A stretch of DNA of 64,000 nucleotides from Chryseobacterium lathyri. Its GTDB lineage: Bacteria; Bacteroidota; Bacteroidia; Flavobacteriales; Weeksellaceae. Positions within the stretch are counted from its first letter, which is position 1, and every line of letters starts with the position of its first letter. Position numbers and translations under genes: made by a program. The notes below the pieces were generated by a model, which was not told the origin of the DNA, did not search any database, and saw only the letters and a program-made list of their open reading frames with translations. The DNA lies in contig NZ_QNFY01000005.1 of assembly GCF_003290185.1 (NCBI RefSeq), positions 186,001 through 250,000 on the forward strand. Reading direction: 5' to 3'. This document shows, in pieces, positions 41,662 to 50,454 of this stretch.

Positions 41662-43752
41662 ATGAAAAAGCTAAATATTGGAATACTTGCTCTTTCCGGC
41701 ATTGTATTTTTAAACTCATGCGGAACGGCTAAAACTGCTGCTACAAAAACTGAAACTACGGTTGCTGTTGCAGAGCCTGTGAAAGAAGAATTAAAAGAAG
41801 AAGGAATCAATTTATCTTATATGGATAAAAGCGTTCGCCCGCAGGATGACTTTTTTAGCTATGTGAACGGAAATTGGGTGAAGACTACCCAGATTCCTTC
41901 CGATAAAGCGAGCTGGGGTTCTTTCAATGCATTGAGAGAAAATGTAGATGATGCTTCTCTGGATATTCTGAATAAAATTTTATCCGAAACATATTCTGAA
42001 GGTTCAGAAGGCCAGAAAATTCAGAATCTATACGCATCTTTCATGGATGTAAACAAAAGGAATGCAGATGGATTGGCTCCAATCAAAGGAGATTTATCAA
42101 AAATTGAGGCGATCAAAAACCTTAATGACCTGCAGAAATACCTTCTTGAAGCCACAAAGTTAGGAGACAATTCCTTTTACGGCTGGAGGGTAAGCGCAGA
42201 CATGAAGAACTCTAAAATGAATGCAGTATATCTTGGCGGTCCGGATCTTGGATTAGGAAGAGATTACTATCAGAAAGTAAATGATGCCAATACTAAAACC
42301 TTAGCAGAATACCAGATATATGTCGGGAAATTATTCGATGTTTTAGGAAATAAAAATTCAGCACAGGCTGCGCAGAATGTAGTGGCATTTGAAAAGCAGC
42401 TTGCTAACTACCTGTTGACTCTGGAGCAGAACAGAGATGCCAACCTGAGATATAACCCTAAAAATGTAGCTGAACTTCCAGGGCTGGTTAAAAATGTCAA
42501 CCTGGCTAAATATCTGAAGGATGCAGGTGTAAATACCGATAAAGTAATCATCGGAGAACTGAAATATTATCAGAATATGGATCAGTTCATCACTGAAAAA
42601 AATCTTCCTCTGTTAAAAGATTATCTGAAATACCATTTAATTAACGGGAATGCCAGCAATCTTGATGATAAGCTTGAGCAGATCAGATTCGATTTCTATT
42701 CAAAGTATCTTCAGGGCCAGAAAGAGCAGCGCCCGATGGACAAAAGAGGGCTTAGTCTTGTGAATGGAGTCCTTGGTGAGGCTTTCGGAAAATTATACGT
42801 TGAAAAATATTTTACTCCTGAAGCAAAAGCTCAGATGGAGATGTATATTGACTATATTTTAAAATCATTCAAAACACATATCAACGATATGGACTGGATG
42901 TCTCCGGCTACTAAAGTGAAAGCTCAGGAAAAACTGTCTAAATTCACTGTGAAAATTGCTTATCCCGACAAATGGAAAGATTATACCCAGTTAAAGGTGG
43001 AATCTCCAAAACAGGGTGCAACACTATACTCCAATCTTCAGAACGTAGCTGCGTGGCAATATCAGAGAAGCCTTGATAAAGTAGGAAAACCGGTTGATAA
43101 AACAGAATGGGGAATGTCTCCGCAAACTGTAAATGCTTACTACAGCGGATCAAACAATGAGATTGTTTTCCCGGCGGCCATTCTTCAGCCTCCTTTCTAT
43201 AATCCTAAAGCTGATGCTGCCGTAAACTTCGGAGGAATCGGTGCTGTTATTGGACACGAGATCTCTCACGGATTCGATGACAGCGGTTCGCGTTTTGACG
43301 GGGACGGAAACCTCAACAACTGGTGGACGGATGAAGACCGTAAGAATTTTGATGCGAAAGTAGCACAGCTGGCGGCTCAGTACAGCGCTTATGAACCGGT
43401 AAAAGGAAGCTTTGTAAACGGTAAATTTACAAGTGGTGAAAACATTGGTGACCTTGGTGGAGTAGCAGTAGCCTACGATGCCCTTCAGATGTATCTGAAA
43501 GACAAAGGAAATCCTGGGAAAATCAGTGGATTTACACAGGATCAGAGATTCTTCATGAGCTGGGCAACCGTATGGAGAACAAAATCTACCGACCAGTATA
43601 TGATTAACCAGGTGAAGACCGATCCGCACTCTCCGGGAGTGTTCAGGGCATTCGGGCCGCTGGTCAATCAGGACGCATTCAACAAAGCATTTGATATTAA
43701 ACCTGGGGACAAAATGTATAAAGCGCCTCAGGACAGAATAAAAATTTGGTAG
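41662..43752 (+). CDS. M13-family zinc metallopeptidase, copy 2, lipoprotein
   Basis: Protein of 696 residues from ATG 41662; a GTG 24 bp upstream is in frame but spoils the signal peptide. Unlike copy 1 it has a lipobox (IVFLNSC) and an Ala/Thr/Glu-rich linker, so it is membrane-anchored. The rest closely parallels copy 1: MDKSVRPQDDFFSYVNGNW, the zinc site VIGHEISHGFDDSG, GENIGDLGG and the same EDRIKIW-like ending (QDRIKIW). The two probably arose by tandem duplication and now differ in location. Confidence 0.93.
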   Translation: MKKLNIGILALSGIVFLNSCGTAKTAATKTETTVAVAEPVKEELKEEGINLSYMDKSVRPQDDFFSYVNGNWVKTTQIPSDKASWGSFNALRENVDDASLDILNKILSETYSEGSEGQKIQNLYASFMDVNKRNADGLAPIKGDLSKIEAIKNLNDLQKYLLEATKLGDNSFYGWRVSADMKNSKMNAVYLGGPDLGLGRDYYQKVNDANTKTLAEYQIYVGKLFDVLGNKNSAQAAQNVVAFEKQLANYLLTLEQNRDANLRYNPKNVAELPGLVKNVNLAKYLKDAGVNTDKVIIGELKYYQNMDQFITEKNLPLLKDYLKYHLINGNASNLDDKLEQIRFDFYSKYLQGQKEQRPMDKRGLSLVNGVLGEAFGKLYVEKYFTPEAKAQMEMYIDYILKSFKTHINDMDWMSPATKVKAQEKLSKFTVKIAYPDKWKDYTQLKVESPKQGATLYSNLQNVAAWQYQRSLDKVGKPVDKTEWGMSPQTVNAYYSGSNNEIVFPAAILQPPFYNPKADAAVNFGGIGAVIGHEISHGFDDSGSRFDGDGNLNNWWTDEDRKNFDAKVAQLAAQYSAYEPVKGSFVNGKFTSGENIGDLGGVAVAYDALQMYLKDKGNPGKISGFTQDQRFFMSWATVWRTKSTDQYMINQVKTDPHSPGVFRAFGPLVNQDAFNKAFDIKPGDKMYKAPQDRIKIW

Positions 43753-43776
43753 AATAACCAAAAATTGTTAGAAAAG

Positions 43777-43822
43777 AAAGAATCCATCCCCATTAAATGT
43801 GAGATGGATTCTTTTTTTAATA
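43777..43822. terminator. Bidirectional terminator after M13 copy 2
   Basis: Stem AAAGAATCCATC/GATGGATTCTTT with a 14-nt loop and T run on the plus strand. It overlaps the end of the convergent minus-strand gene. Confidence 0.8.
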
Positions 43823-44863
43823 TGCTTTCTTATAATTCCGGAGGACAAAATTTATTCCGGTTTCAATAATGTCCCCCATGGTTTTACAATACTTGAAGTT
43901 GACGTCGTAGGTAAGTTTTTGCAAAGCTGTTTTCAGCTCTGTAACATTGGCTTCCGGCGCAATATCTTCTTTTTTCATAATGGCAATAAGTTCATTGAAT
44001 CTGCTTTTGCTGCTGGTCACTCTTTTTACAATTTGTGAACGTACTTCTTTACGATACTGCTCTATAGAATTAGGCTTCAGTTTTTCCAGTACCATGCTAA
44101 CCATCGCGTTGTTTTCTTTAAAATATTGGGGAAGATAAACTTTCAAATTCCCTTCATAGCTTTGCTGGTCAAAATCGATGGGGCGAATTTTATAAATAAC
44201 CTGGTCGAAATCGTGAATGGGAATAATAACATAATTATAAGAGCGCATGTCACCCAGCAGTCCTATGAGGCAACGTTCATTGAATTTTACAAACTCCTTG
44301 GAAATCTGGGCTTTTTCCAGTTCTGTACAGTTCTGTAAATGTTTCTGGATAAAAATATCTCCGGGAATTCCTAAGATATGCTCTTCGATCAGGGTATTTT
44401 TATGGATAAGGAAATTAATTCGATTGGGAGAAAGCAGATCTTCAATTTCCAGCCCATAGATACGGGAAGCATCGGCCTGTTTAATATAAAAATTAGTATG
44501 ATTGTCATTGAGAATATTTCTCACCCGAATCCGAAAAGGCTTAGAGTTTCCGAAAGTGCAAAAGTCGATCGTATCCACTTTCAGATAAGGCAAAGTTGCC
44601 TCGTCTCCATCGGAATGAAGAAGGGTGTAAATCTTATTTAAATTAGCCTCTATTTCTTTAAATTCATACTCAGAATACAATACACCAAGCCACAAAGTAT
44701 CTTTGCCCTCCTTATCCAGAATATTTACACTGTCGCTGAATCTCAGCAGATCTTCATATAAGAACTGGATCTTAGTCGTTCTGTTATGTCTTTCCAAATA
44801 CTGATTTAATGCTTCTGAAACAGGATATATTGGTTTTCTAAACGCGATCTTTACATCTTTCAT
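43817..44863 (-). CDS. Protein of unknown function with kinase-like motifs
   Basis: Soluble protein of 348 residues, no signal peptide or membrane segment. I do not recognise the family. Several short motifs have the order and spacing of a HipA/PI-kinase-like catalytic core: Lys128 in NFYIKQAD, acidic residues near 160 in NTLIEEHI, GLLGDMRSYNYVI with Asp205 and Asn210 as a possible catalytic loop, and IRPIDFDQQ with Asp230/Asp232 as a possible metal-binding strand. The C-terminal 100 residues are helical and basic. It is divergent from tssB-tssC, which may mean shared regulation. Confidence 0.6.
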   Translation of the reverse strand: MKDVKIAFRKPIYPVSEALNQYLERHNRTTKIQFLYEDLLRFSDSVNILDKEGKDTLWLGVLYSEYEFKEIEANLNKIYTLLHSDGDEATLPYLKVDTIDFCTFGNSKPFRIRVRNILNDNHTNFYIKQADASRIYGLEIEDLLSPNRINFLIHKNTLIEEHILGIPGDIFIQKHLQNCTELEKAQISKEFVKFNERCLIGLLGDMRSYNYVIIPIHDFDQVIYKIRPIDFDQQSYEGNLKVYLPQYFKENNAMVSMVLEKLKPNSIEQYRKEVRSQIVKRVTSSKSRFNELIAIMKKEDIAPEANVTELKTALQKLTYDVNFKYCKTMGDIIETGINFVLRNYKKAY

Positions 44864-45025
44864 GACTCTGTTACTTTGTTTAAATATAAAGAATTTTTTT
44901 CCTCATACCGGAAGAATTCCTAGTTTAATACGTGGTTGATGCTTTTTTATAAATGCAAAGCATACAAAGATTTATTTTTATTTTCCCACAGCTTATTTTA
45001 TTTATTTTTCATAGTTTAGTGATAT

Positions 45026-45045
45026 CGTAAAGTCATGATTTTACG
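45026..45045. promoter_or_regulatory. 20-bp palindrome upstream of tssB
   Basis: CGTAAAGTCA/TGATTTTACG is symmetric except for one base pair per arm. It lies in the 353-bp AT-rich divergent region between the kinase-like gene and tssB. It has no T run, so it looks like an operator rather than a terminator. The rest of this region shows only AT-rich tracts. Confidence 0.35.
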
Positions 45046-45216
45046 TTAAATATAAATTAGCTTAAATTAAATATTTCAAGAAAAATCTTTACAAAATTTT
45101 GTATGTTACAGTTTTTTTTTAAATTTAAACATTGGATTGGTAATTTATTTGATTCATCAGTAAATTACTCAAAGACAGATCCAAACCAAAATCAGAAATC
45201 TCAAAATAACAATAAT

Positions 45217-45663
45217 ATGGCAATGTTTAATTATGGTGTTGGCGGCAACGAGGTAAAAGTAGACGCTAATGAAGCTATTCAGGAAATACAGGAAAACAAA
45301 TCGCTGATAGTGAGCCAGCTTACTACAGAAGAATCTTATACCCCTGAAATCGTAACAGGATTAAAAACTGTAGACGACGTCTTCAGACATTTTCAACCAT
45401 CCGTAGCTGTACAGCACGAGACGGAAGATGGTGGAGTAGTAGAGGAGGAATTCCGTTTTCAGAATCTTGCAGACTTTACCCCTAGAAATCTTACTCAGAA
45501 ATCAGACTATTTACAGCAGCTTAGCATGGAACAGGAGCAGTACAATAAAATCGTACGCCAGCTGAAGACCAATAAGATTCTGCGTAATATGCTTGAGAAT
45601 GAACAGACCAGAGCTGCATTCATCGAAGTATTGAAAGATGTGGCACAAGAACTTGAAAAATAA
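45217..45663 (+). CDS. tssB: Type VI secretion contractile sheath small subunit (TssB/VipA)
   Basis: Protein of 148 residues from the ATG at 45217. It matches the Bacteroidota (T6SS-iii) TssB type: NYGVGGNEVKVDANEAIQEI, TVDDVFRHFQPSVAV, FRFQNLADFTPRNLTQKS and the helical ending. It polymerises with TssC into the contractile sheath. An in-frame ATG at 45103 would add 38 residues with a Phe-rich start and Asn/Gln-rich linker not expected in the family. tssC follows 21 bp downstream. Confidence 0.87.
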   Translation: MAMFNYGVGGNEVKVDANEAIQEIQENKSLIVSQLTTEESYTPEIVTGLKTVDDVFRHFQPSVAVQHETEDGGVVEEEFRFQNLADFTPRNLTQKSDYLQQLSMEQEQYNKIVRQLKTNKILRNMLENEQTRAAFIEVLKDVAQELEK

Positions 45664-45684
45664 TTATTTACACTAAATCAAATC

Positions 45685-47046
45685 ATGGATAGCAAATTAC
45701 AGGCACAAGAAAGCCAACAGCAGAGTCAGCAGCAGCACTCAGGGCAGCCGAAAGGTAACCCGCTTGCGGAGCTTAATAAAATAGGAGGTTTTGGCTTTGT
45801 TGAATCCGTTGTAGACGGTATCGCCAATATGAACCCTACAAGAAAAGCCAGGAAAGAAATTTTCCTGACGGACACCAATAAATCAGACGAAAGAAAAGAG
45901 CTTCTTCAAAAAATAAACCTTTGGGTGAGTCTTTTAGAAGGAAATGAGTCTGCAGATAAAATGGCAGATACCTGCAAAACCAAAGCGCAGGCAGCAGATC
46001 AGAATCTAAAGACCAACCTGAAAAATACACTTGATGCAGTACGTCTGTTGGAAACCAACTACAGAACTGTAGCTCAGTTCTATAAAAATACAGAACTGGA
46101 TAAAGTGGATAATGTAAGCATCGTTAATGCAAGCCTTGAACAGGTTTCAGATCTGGATAATCCTTTATTCATTGATGCTATTTCCGAAGAATTCAAAAAT
46201 TATTATGACCGTTTAGATCTTAGAGACAACTATTCTATCCTGGCAATACCTGGATATTTAGGCTCAAACAAAGTCATTGAAAAATGGGCAAAGATCTGTA
46301 ATGAGAACAAAGTAATGATGGTCACCGATTTCGCCAATCTGGATAAGCCAGATGACGTAGTCGACTTATTCCACTCTGCAAACCTTACGGGAGGCGAGCT
46401 TCACAGAAGTAACGTTATTATGACGTGCAACTGGCTTGTGGGCAGAGGAAGAGCTGAAGAAGTAGGAGAAGAAGAAAATGTAGAGCTTCCGCCTTCCACT
46501 TCATTAGCTGGAAAAATCCACAAAACTTTGATGTCTCAGGTGGCAGCAGGTAAAAAGCATGGTAATATCAACGAAGTAGATGCCGTAAAATTCGAATTGA
46601 AGAAAAGCGAAATTTCTCAGTTAGAAAAAATGGGTCTTGTTCCAATGGTGAACGAATATGGTAAGATCATGGCATTCTCTGCTAAAACACTGTTTACAGG
46701 AGATAACATCGGTCTTCAGACCTATTCAGTAGTACGTGTATTCGACTACGTAACTAAAGTTTTACTTGACTTCCTGAACAGAAGAGCCTTCGAAAACTGG
46801 AATGCCAAGAACGAAGACGATTTGAGAAGGCAGATTGTAACCTTCCTTGACAATATCAAAGGTCCGGACAAATTGATTGAAAAGTTCAAAATTGTTCGTT
46901 TCGAGCAGGACAGAGTCAATAAAGACAGAGTATGGCTTGATATCCGTATGACCCCTTATTTCCCTACAAAAAGTTTCGTTATTAAATTGGACGGACATAA
47001 AGGAGATGATGGTAACGAGTGGGATGCACAATATACTCAGGAATAA
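45685..47046 (+). CDS. tssC: Type VI secretion contractile sheath large subunit (TssC/VipB, DUF5458 type)
   Basis: Protein of 453 residues. A Gln/Ser-rich N-terminus (residues 1-25) is followed by the Bacteroidota TssC domain with AELNKIGGFGFVESVVDGI, LDNPLFIDAISEEF, RDNYSILAIPGYLGSN and a C-terminal YFPTKSFVIKLDGHKGD. It is the main sheath protein and partner of TssB. No other T6SS gene (Hcp, VgrG, TssE-G, TssK, ClpV) lies within the window, so the sheath pair is separated from the rest by at least 17 kb on the right and 45 kb on the left. Confidence 0.87.
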   Translation: MDSKLQAQESQQQSQQQHSGQPKGNPLAELNKIGGFGFVESVVDGIANMNPTRKARKEIFLTDTNKSDERKELLQKINLWVSLLEGNESADKMADTCKTKAQAADQNLKTNLKNTLDAVRLLETNYRTVAQFYKNTELDKVDNVSIVNASLEQVSDLDNPLFIDAISEEFKNYYDRLDLRDNYSILAIPGYLGSNKVIEKWAKICNENKVMMVTDFANLDKPDDVVDLFHSANLTGGELHRSNVIMTCNWLVGRGRAEEVGEEENVELPPSTSLAGKIHKTLMSQVAAGKKHGNINEVDAVKFELKKSEISQLEKMGLVPMVNEYGKIMAFSAKTLFTGDNIGLQTYSVVRVFDYVTKVLLDFLNRRAFENWNAKNEDDLRRQIVTFLDNIKGPDKLIEKFKIVRFEQDRVNKDRVWLDIRMTPYFPTKSFVIKLDGHKGDDGNEWDAQYTQE

Positions 47047-47067
47047 CAACAACCCAATTTTAATAAC

Positions 47068-47097
47068 AAAACCGATGCATTTTTACATCGGTTTTTT
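47068..47097 (+). terminator. Terminator of tssBC
   Basis: Hairpin ACCGATG/CATCGGT with flanking A and T runs, 22 bp after the tssC stop. Confidence 0.85.
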
Positions 47098-47110
47098 ACT
47101 GCCAATTCAT

Positions 47111-47584
47111 ATGAAAATTAATGTGATCAAAAATAGTTTAAGCCTCTTTCTGCCTGTACTCCTGCTGATTATATTGTCGGGATGTGAGAAAAAATACCAG
47201 GCACCGGACCATTATGCAGTAGATCTTTTTAAAGACGAACGGCAGCAGGGAAAAGCCTATATCATGAACGAAGAAGAATGCTTTGACGGTAGCGAGCTGG
47301 TTATTGCAAGTTCCAATGTGAAACTGACTGACAGTTCAAAAGGAAGAGGGAAAACATTCTTTCTTTACAAAGTAAGATCCGGAAAAGTACTGAAAACAAT
47401 AAGAGATTCAGTGATGGATTATCCGTTCATGTTTCTTTCTGATCAAAGACTGAAGCTTAAGCCAGATTCAATCTACCTTTATCTGAAAAAACTTGAGGGC
47501 TACCGGTTTATTGCTGCAGAAAGAAATCTCAAATATCAATGGCTGAAAGCTGCTCCCGTATATTCCATTAAAAAGGATAAATAA
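47111..47584 (+). CDS. Lipoprotein of unknown function
   Basis: Protein of 157 residues from ATG 47111; earlier in-frame ATGs fall in tssC or the terminator. The signal peptide ends in the lipobox LIILSGC (Cys25). The mature part is basic and beta-rich (VKLTDSSKGRGKTFFLYKVR); no family recognised. It starts 14 bp after the tssC terminator, so read-through expression with tssBC is possible but not shown. Confidence 0.6.
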   Translation: MKINVIKNSLSLFLPVLLLIILSGCEKKYQAPDHYAVDLFKDERQQGKAYIMNEEECFDGSELVIASSNVKLTDSSKGRGKTFFLYKVRSGKVLKTIRDSVMDYPFMFLSDQRLKLKPDSIYLYLKKLEGYRFIAAERNLKYQWLKAAPVYSIKKDK

Positions 47585-47647
47585 TTTTATCTTTGCAGAA
47601 CGGGAACTGACAGCATTTTAAGCTTTTTAAAAAGAGGTTGCAAAATA

Positions 47648-47722
47648 TGCTTCGACTCTGCTCAGCATGACAATCTGCAACTATATGGCATTAGAGGTGT
47701 CACGCTGAGCGAAATCGAAGCA
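47648..47722. repeat. Inverted REP-like repeat pair upstream of mutY
   Basis: TGCTTCGACTCTGCTCAGCA at 47648-47667 and, inverted, GTGTCACGCTGAGCGAAATC up to GAAGCA at 47722 form two 25-bp arms with five mismatches, 25 bp apart. Homology continues a few bases outward (GTTGCA words on both sides). The GCTGAGC-x-x-A-x-TCGAAGC core is a widespread intergenic repeat word in Bacteroidota. It may fold as one long hairpin. Confidence 0.6.
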
Positions 47723-47779
47723 TCATAAAAATAGTTGCAGTTAAGAATTCCCTCAAATCATTTAAACAGACAAAGGTTT

Positions 47780-48814
47780 TTGGAAAAAAATAATAAAAGT
47801 TCAGAATTTCTCCATGTTGGAAATAAATTACTGAGCTGGTACGGGAAAAATGCAAGAGATCTGCCTTTCAGACAGACAAAAGATCCTTATAAAATCTGGA
47901 TCTGCGAAATTGTTTTTCAGCAGACGAGGATCAGTCAGGGGCTCAATCATTACAATAATTTCATTAAAAGATTTCCAGATGTAAAGACACTGGCTGAAGC
48001 TGACGAAAATGAAGTGCTGCTCTATTGGAAAGGACTTGGATATTATTCAAGAGCCATTAATATCCATAAAGCTTCACAGCAGATCATGAATGATTATCAG
48101 GGTGTTTTTCCTGCTGATTATGAAGAGATTTTGAAATTAAAAGGAGTCGGGAGATATACCGCTGCGGCAGTTTCAAGCATCTGTTTTGGAGGTAGAATGC
48201 CGGCTGTTGATGGTAATTTTTACAGGGTTTTGAGCCGTATTTTTGCCGATGACTTTGATATTTCCAATTCAAAGGCCTTTTCCTATTTTTCTCAATTGGC
48301 AACATTGGTCATGCCAGAGAATGTAGGCGATTTTAATCAGGCTATGATGGATCTCGGTTCAGAAATCTGTAAGCCTAAGAATCCTCTCTGTGGCGAATGT
48401 CCGGTAAATGATGACTGTCTTGCATTTTCTATGCAGAAAACATCAGAGTACCCTGTCAAGACAAAAAAGATAAAAACAGAAGATCTTGCCCTGAAATATT
48501 ATTTTGTGCACAGAAACGGACAGTTTCTGATCCGGCAGAGAAAAGACGATTTCATCTGGAAGAAATTATTTGAGTTTCCACCGGTAATTTCTGCCGATTT
48601 GGAACCGTTTATCAGGAATGTAAAAACCATCAACCATAAGCTTACCCATAAGAATCTCACCATTGAAATTTCTAATGTTGGGGTTGATTCAGAAGCGGTT
48701 TGGGATAGTTTTATAGCCGAAAATCAGTACCTCATTACAGACTTTGAAGCTTCTCACGACAAATCTTTTCCCAAACCTTTGGAAAACTACATCCAAAACT
48801 CACTGAAAGACTGA
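47780..48814 (+). CDS. mutY: A/G-specific adenine glycosylase
   Basis: Base-excision repair enzyme of 344 residues that removes A opposite 8-oxoG. Catalytic Glu is in ICEIVFQQTRI; helix-hairpin-helix is LKGVGRYTAAAVSSICFG, followed by catalytic Asp in PAVDGNFYRV. The 4Fe-4S cysteines fit C-x6-C-x2-C-x5-C in CKPKNPLCGECPVNDDC. The C-terminal NUDIX-like domain is present. No ATG exists near the N-terminus: TTG at 47780 is the best start; TTG at 47735 would add 15 residues. Confidence 0.92.
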   Translation: MEKNNKSSEFLHVGNKLLSWYGKNARDLPFRQTKDPYKIWICEIVFQQTRISQGLNHYNNFIKRFPDVKTLAEADENEVLLYWKGLGYYSRAINIHKASQQIMNDYQGVFPADYEEILKLKGVGRYTAAAVSSICFGGRMPAVDGNFYRVLSRIFADDFDISNSKAFSYFSQLATLVMPENVGDFNQAMMDLGSEICKPKNPLCGECPVNDDCLAFSMQKTSEYPVKTKKIKTEDLALKYYFVHRNGQFLIRQRKDDFIWKKLFEFPPVISADLEPFIRNVKTINHKLTHKNLTIEISNVGVDSEAVWDSFIAENQYLITDFEASHDKSFPKPLENYIQNSLKD

Positions 48815-48846
48815 AATTTGTCTCCCAAAATCTAAAATCTAATTTG

Positions 48847-48854
48847 TACTTTTG
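48847..48854 (+). promoter_or_regulatory. -7 box directly upstream of gldD
   Basis: TACTTTTG, full match to TAnnTTTG, ending 4 bp before the gldD ATG. A leaderless mRNA is implied. Confidence 0.5.
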
Positions 48855-48858
48855 CAAA

Positions 48859-49416
48859 ATGATTAAAAACGTCATTTTTATTTTTGTATCACTGCTTTTA
48901 ATTTCTTGCGGAAAAGATCATGTTCCAAAACCTTACGGGGAACTCCGCCTGGAGTATCCGGCACCCAAATATCAGAAATTTGAGAATAACTGTGCCTATA
49001 CTTTTGAATATTCAGACTTTGCATCGATTTCCGATGCTAAAAAGCCGTGCTGGTATTATATAAATTATCCAAAAATGAAAGCCAAGGTCTTTGTGACCTA
49101 TTATCCGATACAGAATGATTTTGCAGATCATATCAAAGAAGCTGAGAAAATGGTTTATGAGCATACCATTAAAGCAAGTTCCATCGATACCAAATCATTT
49201 GAATACCCGGACAAAAAAGTGTACGGAAACTTCTATGAGCTTAAGGGGCAGAGCGCTTCTAATCTTCAATTTTACATTACAGACAGCACAAAACATTTTG
49301 TGACTGCTTATTTATACTTTAATACAAGGCCAAAACCTGATTCTTTGGCCCCGGCAGTGAACTATATCAAAGATGATATGAAGCATCTGTTGGACACTTT
49401 TGAATGGAAAAAATAA
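48859..49416 (+). CDS. gldD: Gliding motility lipoprotein GldD
   Basis: Lipoprotein of 185 residues from ATG 48859, chosen because it opens the signal peptide (IKNVIFIFVSLLLISC). The mature part matches GldD: VPKPYGELRLEYPAPKYQKF, then CAYTFEYSDFA and KKPCWYYINYPKMKAKVFV. GldD is essential for gliding motility in Flavobacterium and is linked to type IX secretion. In relatives the order mutY-ssb-gldE-gldD is common; here gldD follows mutY directly. Confidence 0.92.
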   Translation: MIKNVIFIFVSLLLISCGKDHVPKPYGELRLEYPAPKYQKFENNCAYTFEYSDFASISDAKKPCWYYINYPKMKAKVFVTYYPIQNDFADHIKEAEKMVYEHTIKASSIDTKSFEYPDKKVYGNFYELKGQSASNLQFYITDSTKHFVTAYLYFNTRPKPDSLAPAVNYIKDDMKHLLDTFEWKK

Positions 49417-49443
49417 TTGACTTTAAAATACATTGAAAAATAT

Positions 49444-50367
49444 ATGAAACTTTTAGTTGTAGGAAGCGTTGCATTTGATGCAATCGAAACGCCATTTGGT
49501 AAAACTGATAAAATTTTAGGAGGGGCAGCTACTTATATCAGCATCACTTCATCCGTTTTAGGCGTTAAATCTGGTATTGTTTCCGTTGTTGGAGGAGATT
49601 TCCCACAGGAGCACCTTGATATGTTCACAGACAGAGATGTAAATATTGAAGGAATTGAGATCGTAAAAGAAGGAAAAACATTCTTCTGGTCCGGGAAATA
49701 TCATAATGATCTGAATACCAGAGATACTTTGGCTACAGAAGTGAATGTTTTGGAAAATTTTGATCCTAAAATTCCAGATTCTATGCAAGATGCAGAAATT
49801 CTTCTGCTTGGTAACCTGCACCCTGGTGTTCAGCTGTCCGTACTGGAAAAAATGAACAAACGTCCAAAACTTGTTATCCTTGATACTATGAACTTTTGGA
49901 TGGATTCAGCATGGGATATCCTGATGGATATGATTGCTAAAACAGATGTTATTACCATCAATGATGAAGAGGCAAGACAGCTTTCAGGAGAATATTCTTT
50001 AGTAAAAGCAGCTAAAAAAATCCATACCATGGGTCCTGACTATGTAATCATTAAAAAAGGAGAGCACGGAGCTTTACTTTTCCACAACAATAAAGTATTC
50101 GCTATCCCTGCACTTCCATTAGAAGAGGTTTTTGATCCAACCGGGGCCGGAGATACTTTTGCAGGAGGTTTTGCAGCTTATCTTGCCAAAAAAGGTAAGT
50201 TTGATTTCGAGACCATGAAGTCTGCTTTAATCGTAGGTTCGGCTATGGCTTCCTTCACGGTTGAGAAATTCGGAACAGAAAGAATTCAGGAAGTAAATGA
50301 AGCGGATATGTTCAGCAGATTAAGACAATTCAAAGAATTAACGACATTCGATGTTGAACTGCAATAA
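49444..50367 (+). CDS. PfkB-family carbohydrate kinase
   Basis: Cytoplasmic ribokinase-family kinase of 307 residues from ATG 49444. The N-terminal VVGSVAFDAIETPFGKTDKI and GGAATYISI glycine pair form the sugar site; the catalytic and anion-hole motif is DPTGAGDTFAGGF. The substrate (sugar or nucleoside) is not evident. An in-frame TTG at 49417 is rejected in favour of the ATG. It is 27 bp from gldD. Confidence 0.87.
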   Translation: MKLLVVGSVAFDAIETPFGKTDKILGGAATYISITSSVLGVKSGIVSVVGGDFPQEHLDMFTDRDVNIEGIEIVKEGKTFFWSGKYHNDLNTRDTLATEVNVLENFDPKIPDSMQDAEILLLGNLHPGVQLSVLEKMNKRPKLVILDTMNFWMDSAWDILMDMIAKTDVITINDEEARQLSGEYSLVKAAKKIHTMGPDYVIIKKGEHGALLFHNNKVFAIPALPLEEVFDPTGAGDTFAGGFAAYLAKKGKFDFETMKSALIVGSAMASFTVEKFGTERIQEVNEADMFSRLRQFKELTTFDVELQ

Positions 50368-50425
50368 ATAAGTCTTTTTAAGAAATATTTATAATAAAAA
50401 ATTTAGACTAATTCGTTAAGTATTC

Positions 50426-50433
50426 TAAATTTG
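50426..50433 (+). promoter_or_regulatory. -7 box for the SurA-like gene
   Basis: TAAATTTG, full match to TAnnTTTG, 21 bp before the ATG. Confidence 0.45.
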
Positions 50434-50454
50434 CAACTTGTTTAAAATAGTAAA

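Noticed and set aside
43150..43761. Long minus-strand frame of about 200 codons across the second M13 peptidase
   Set aside because: It is antisense to a well-conserved metallopeptidase, and its translation is Cys/His/Arg-rich and unlike a real protein. A similar but shorter shadow occurs opposite the first M13 gene.
45103..45216. Earlier ATG giving TssB a 38-residue extension
   Set aside because: The added residues are Phe- and Asn/Gln-rich and unlike TssB N-termini; the ATG at 45217 gives the normal start.
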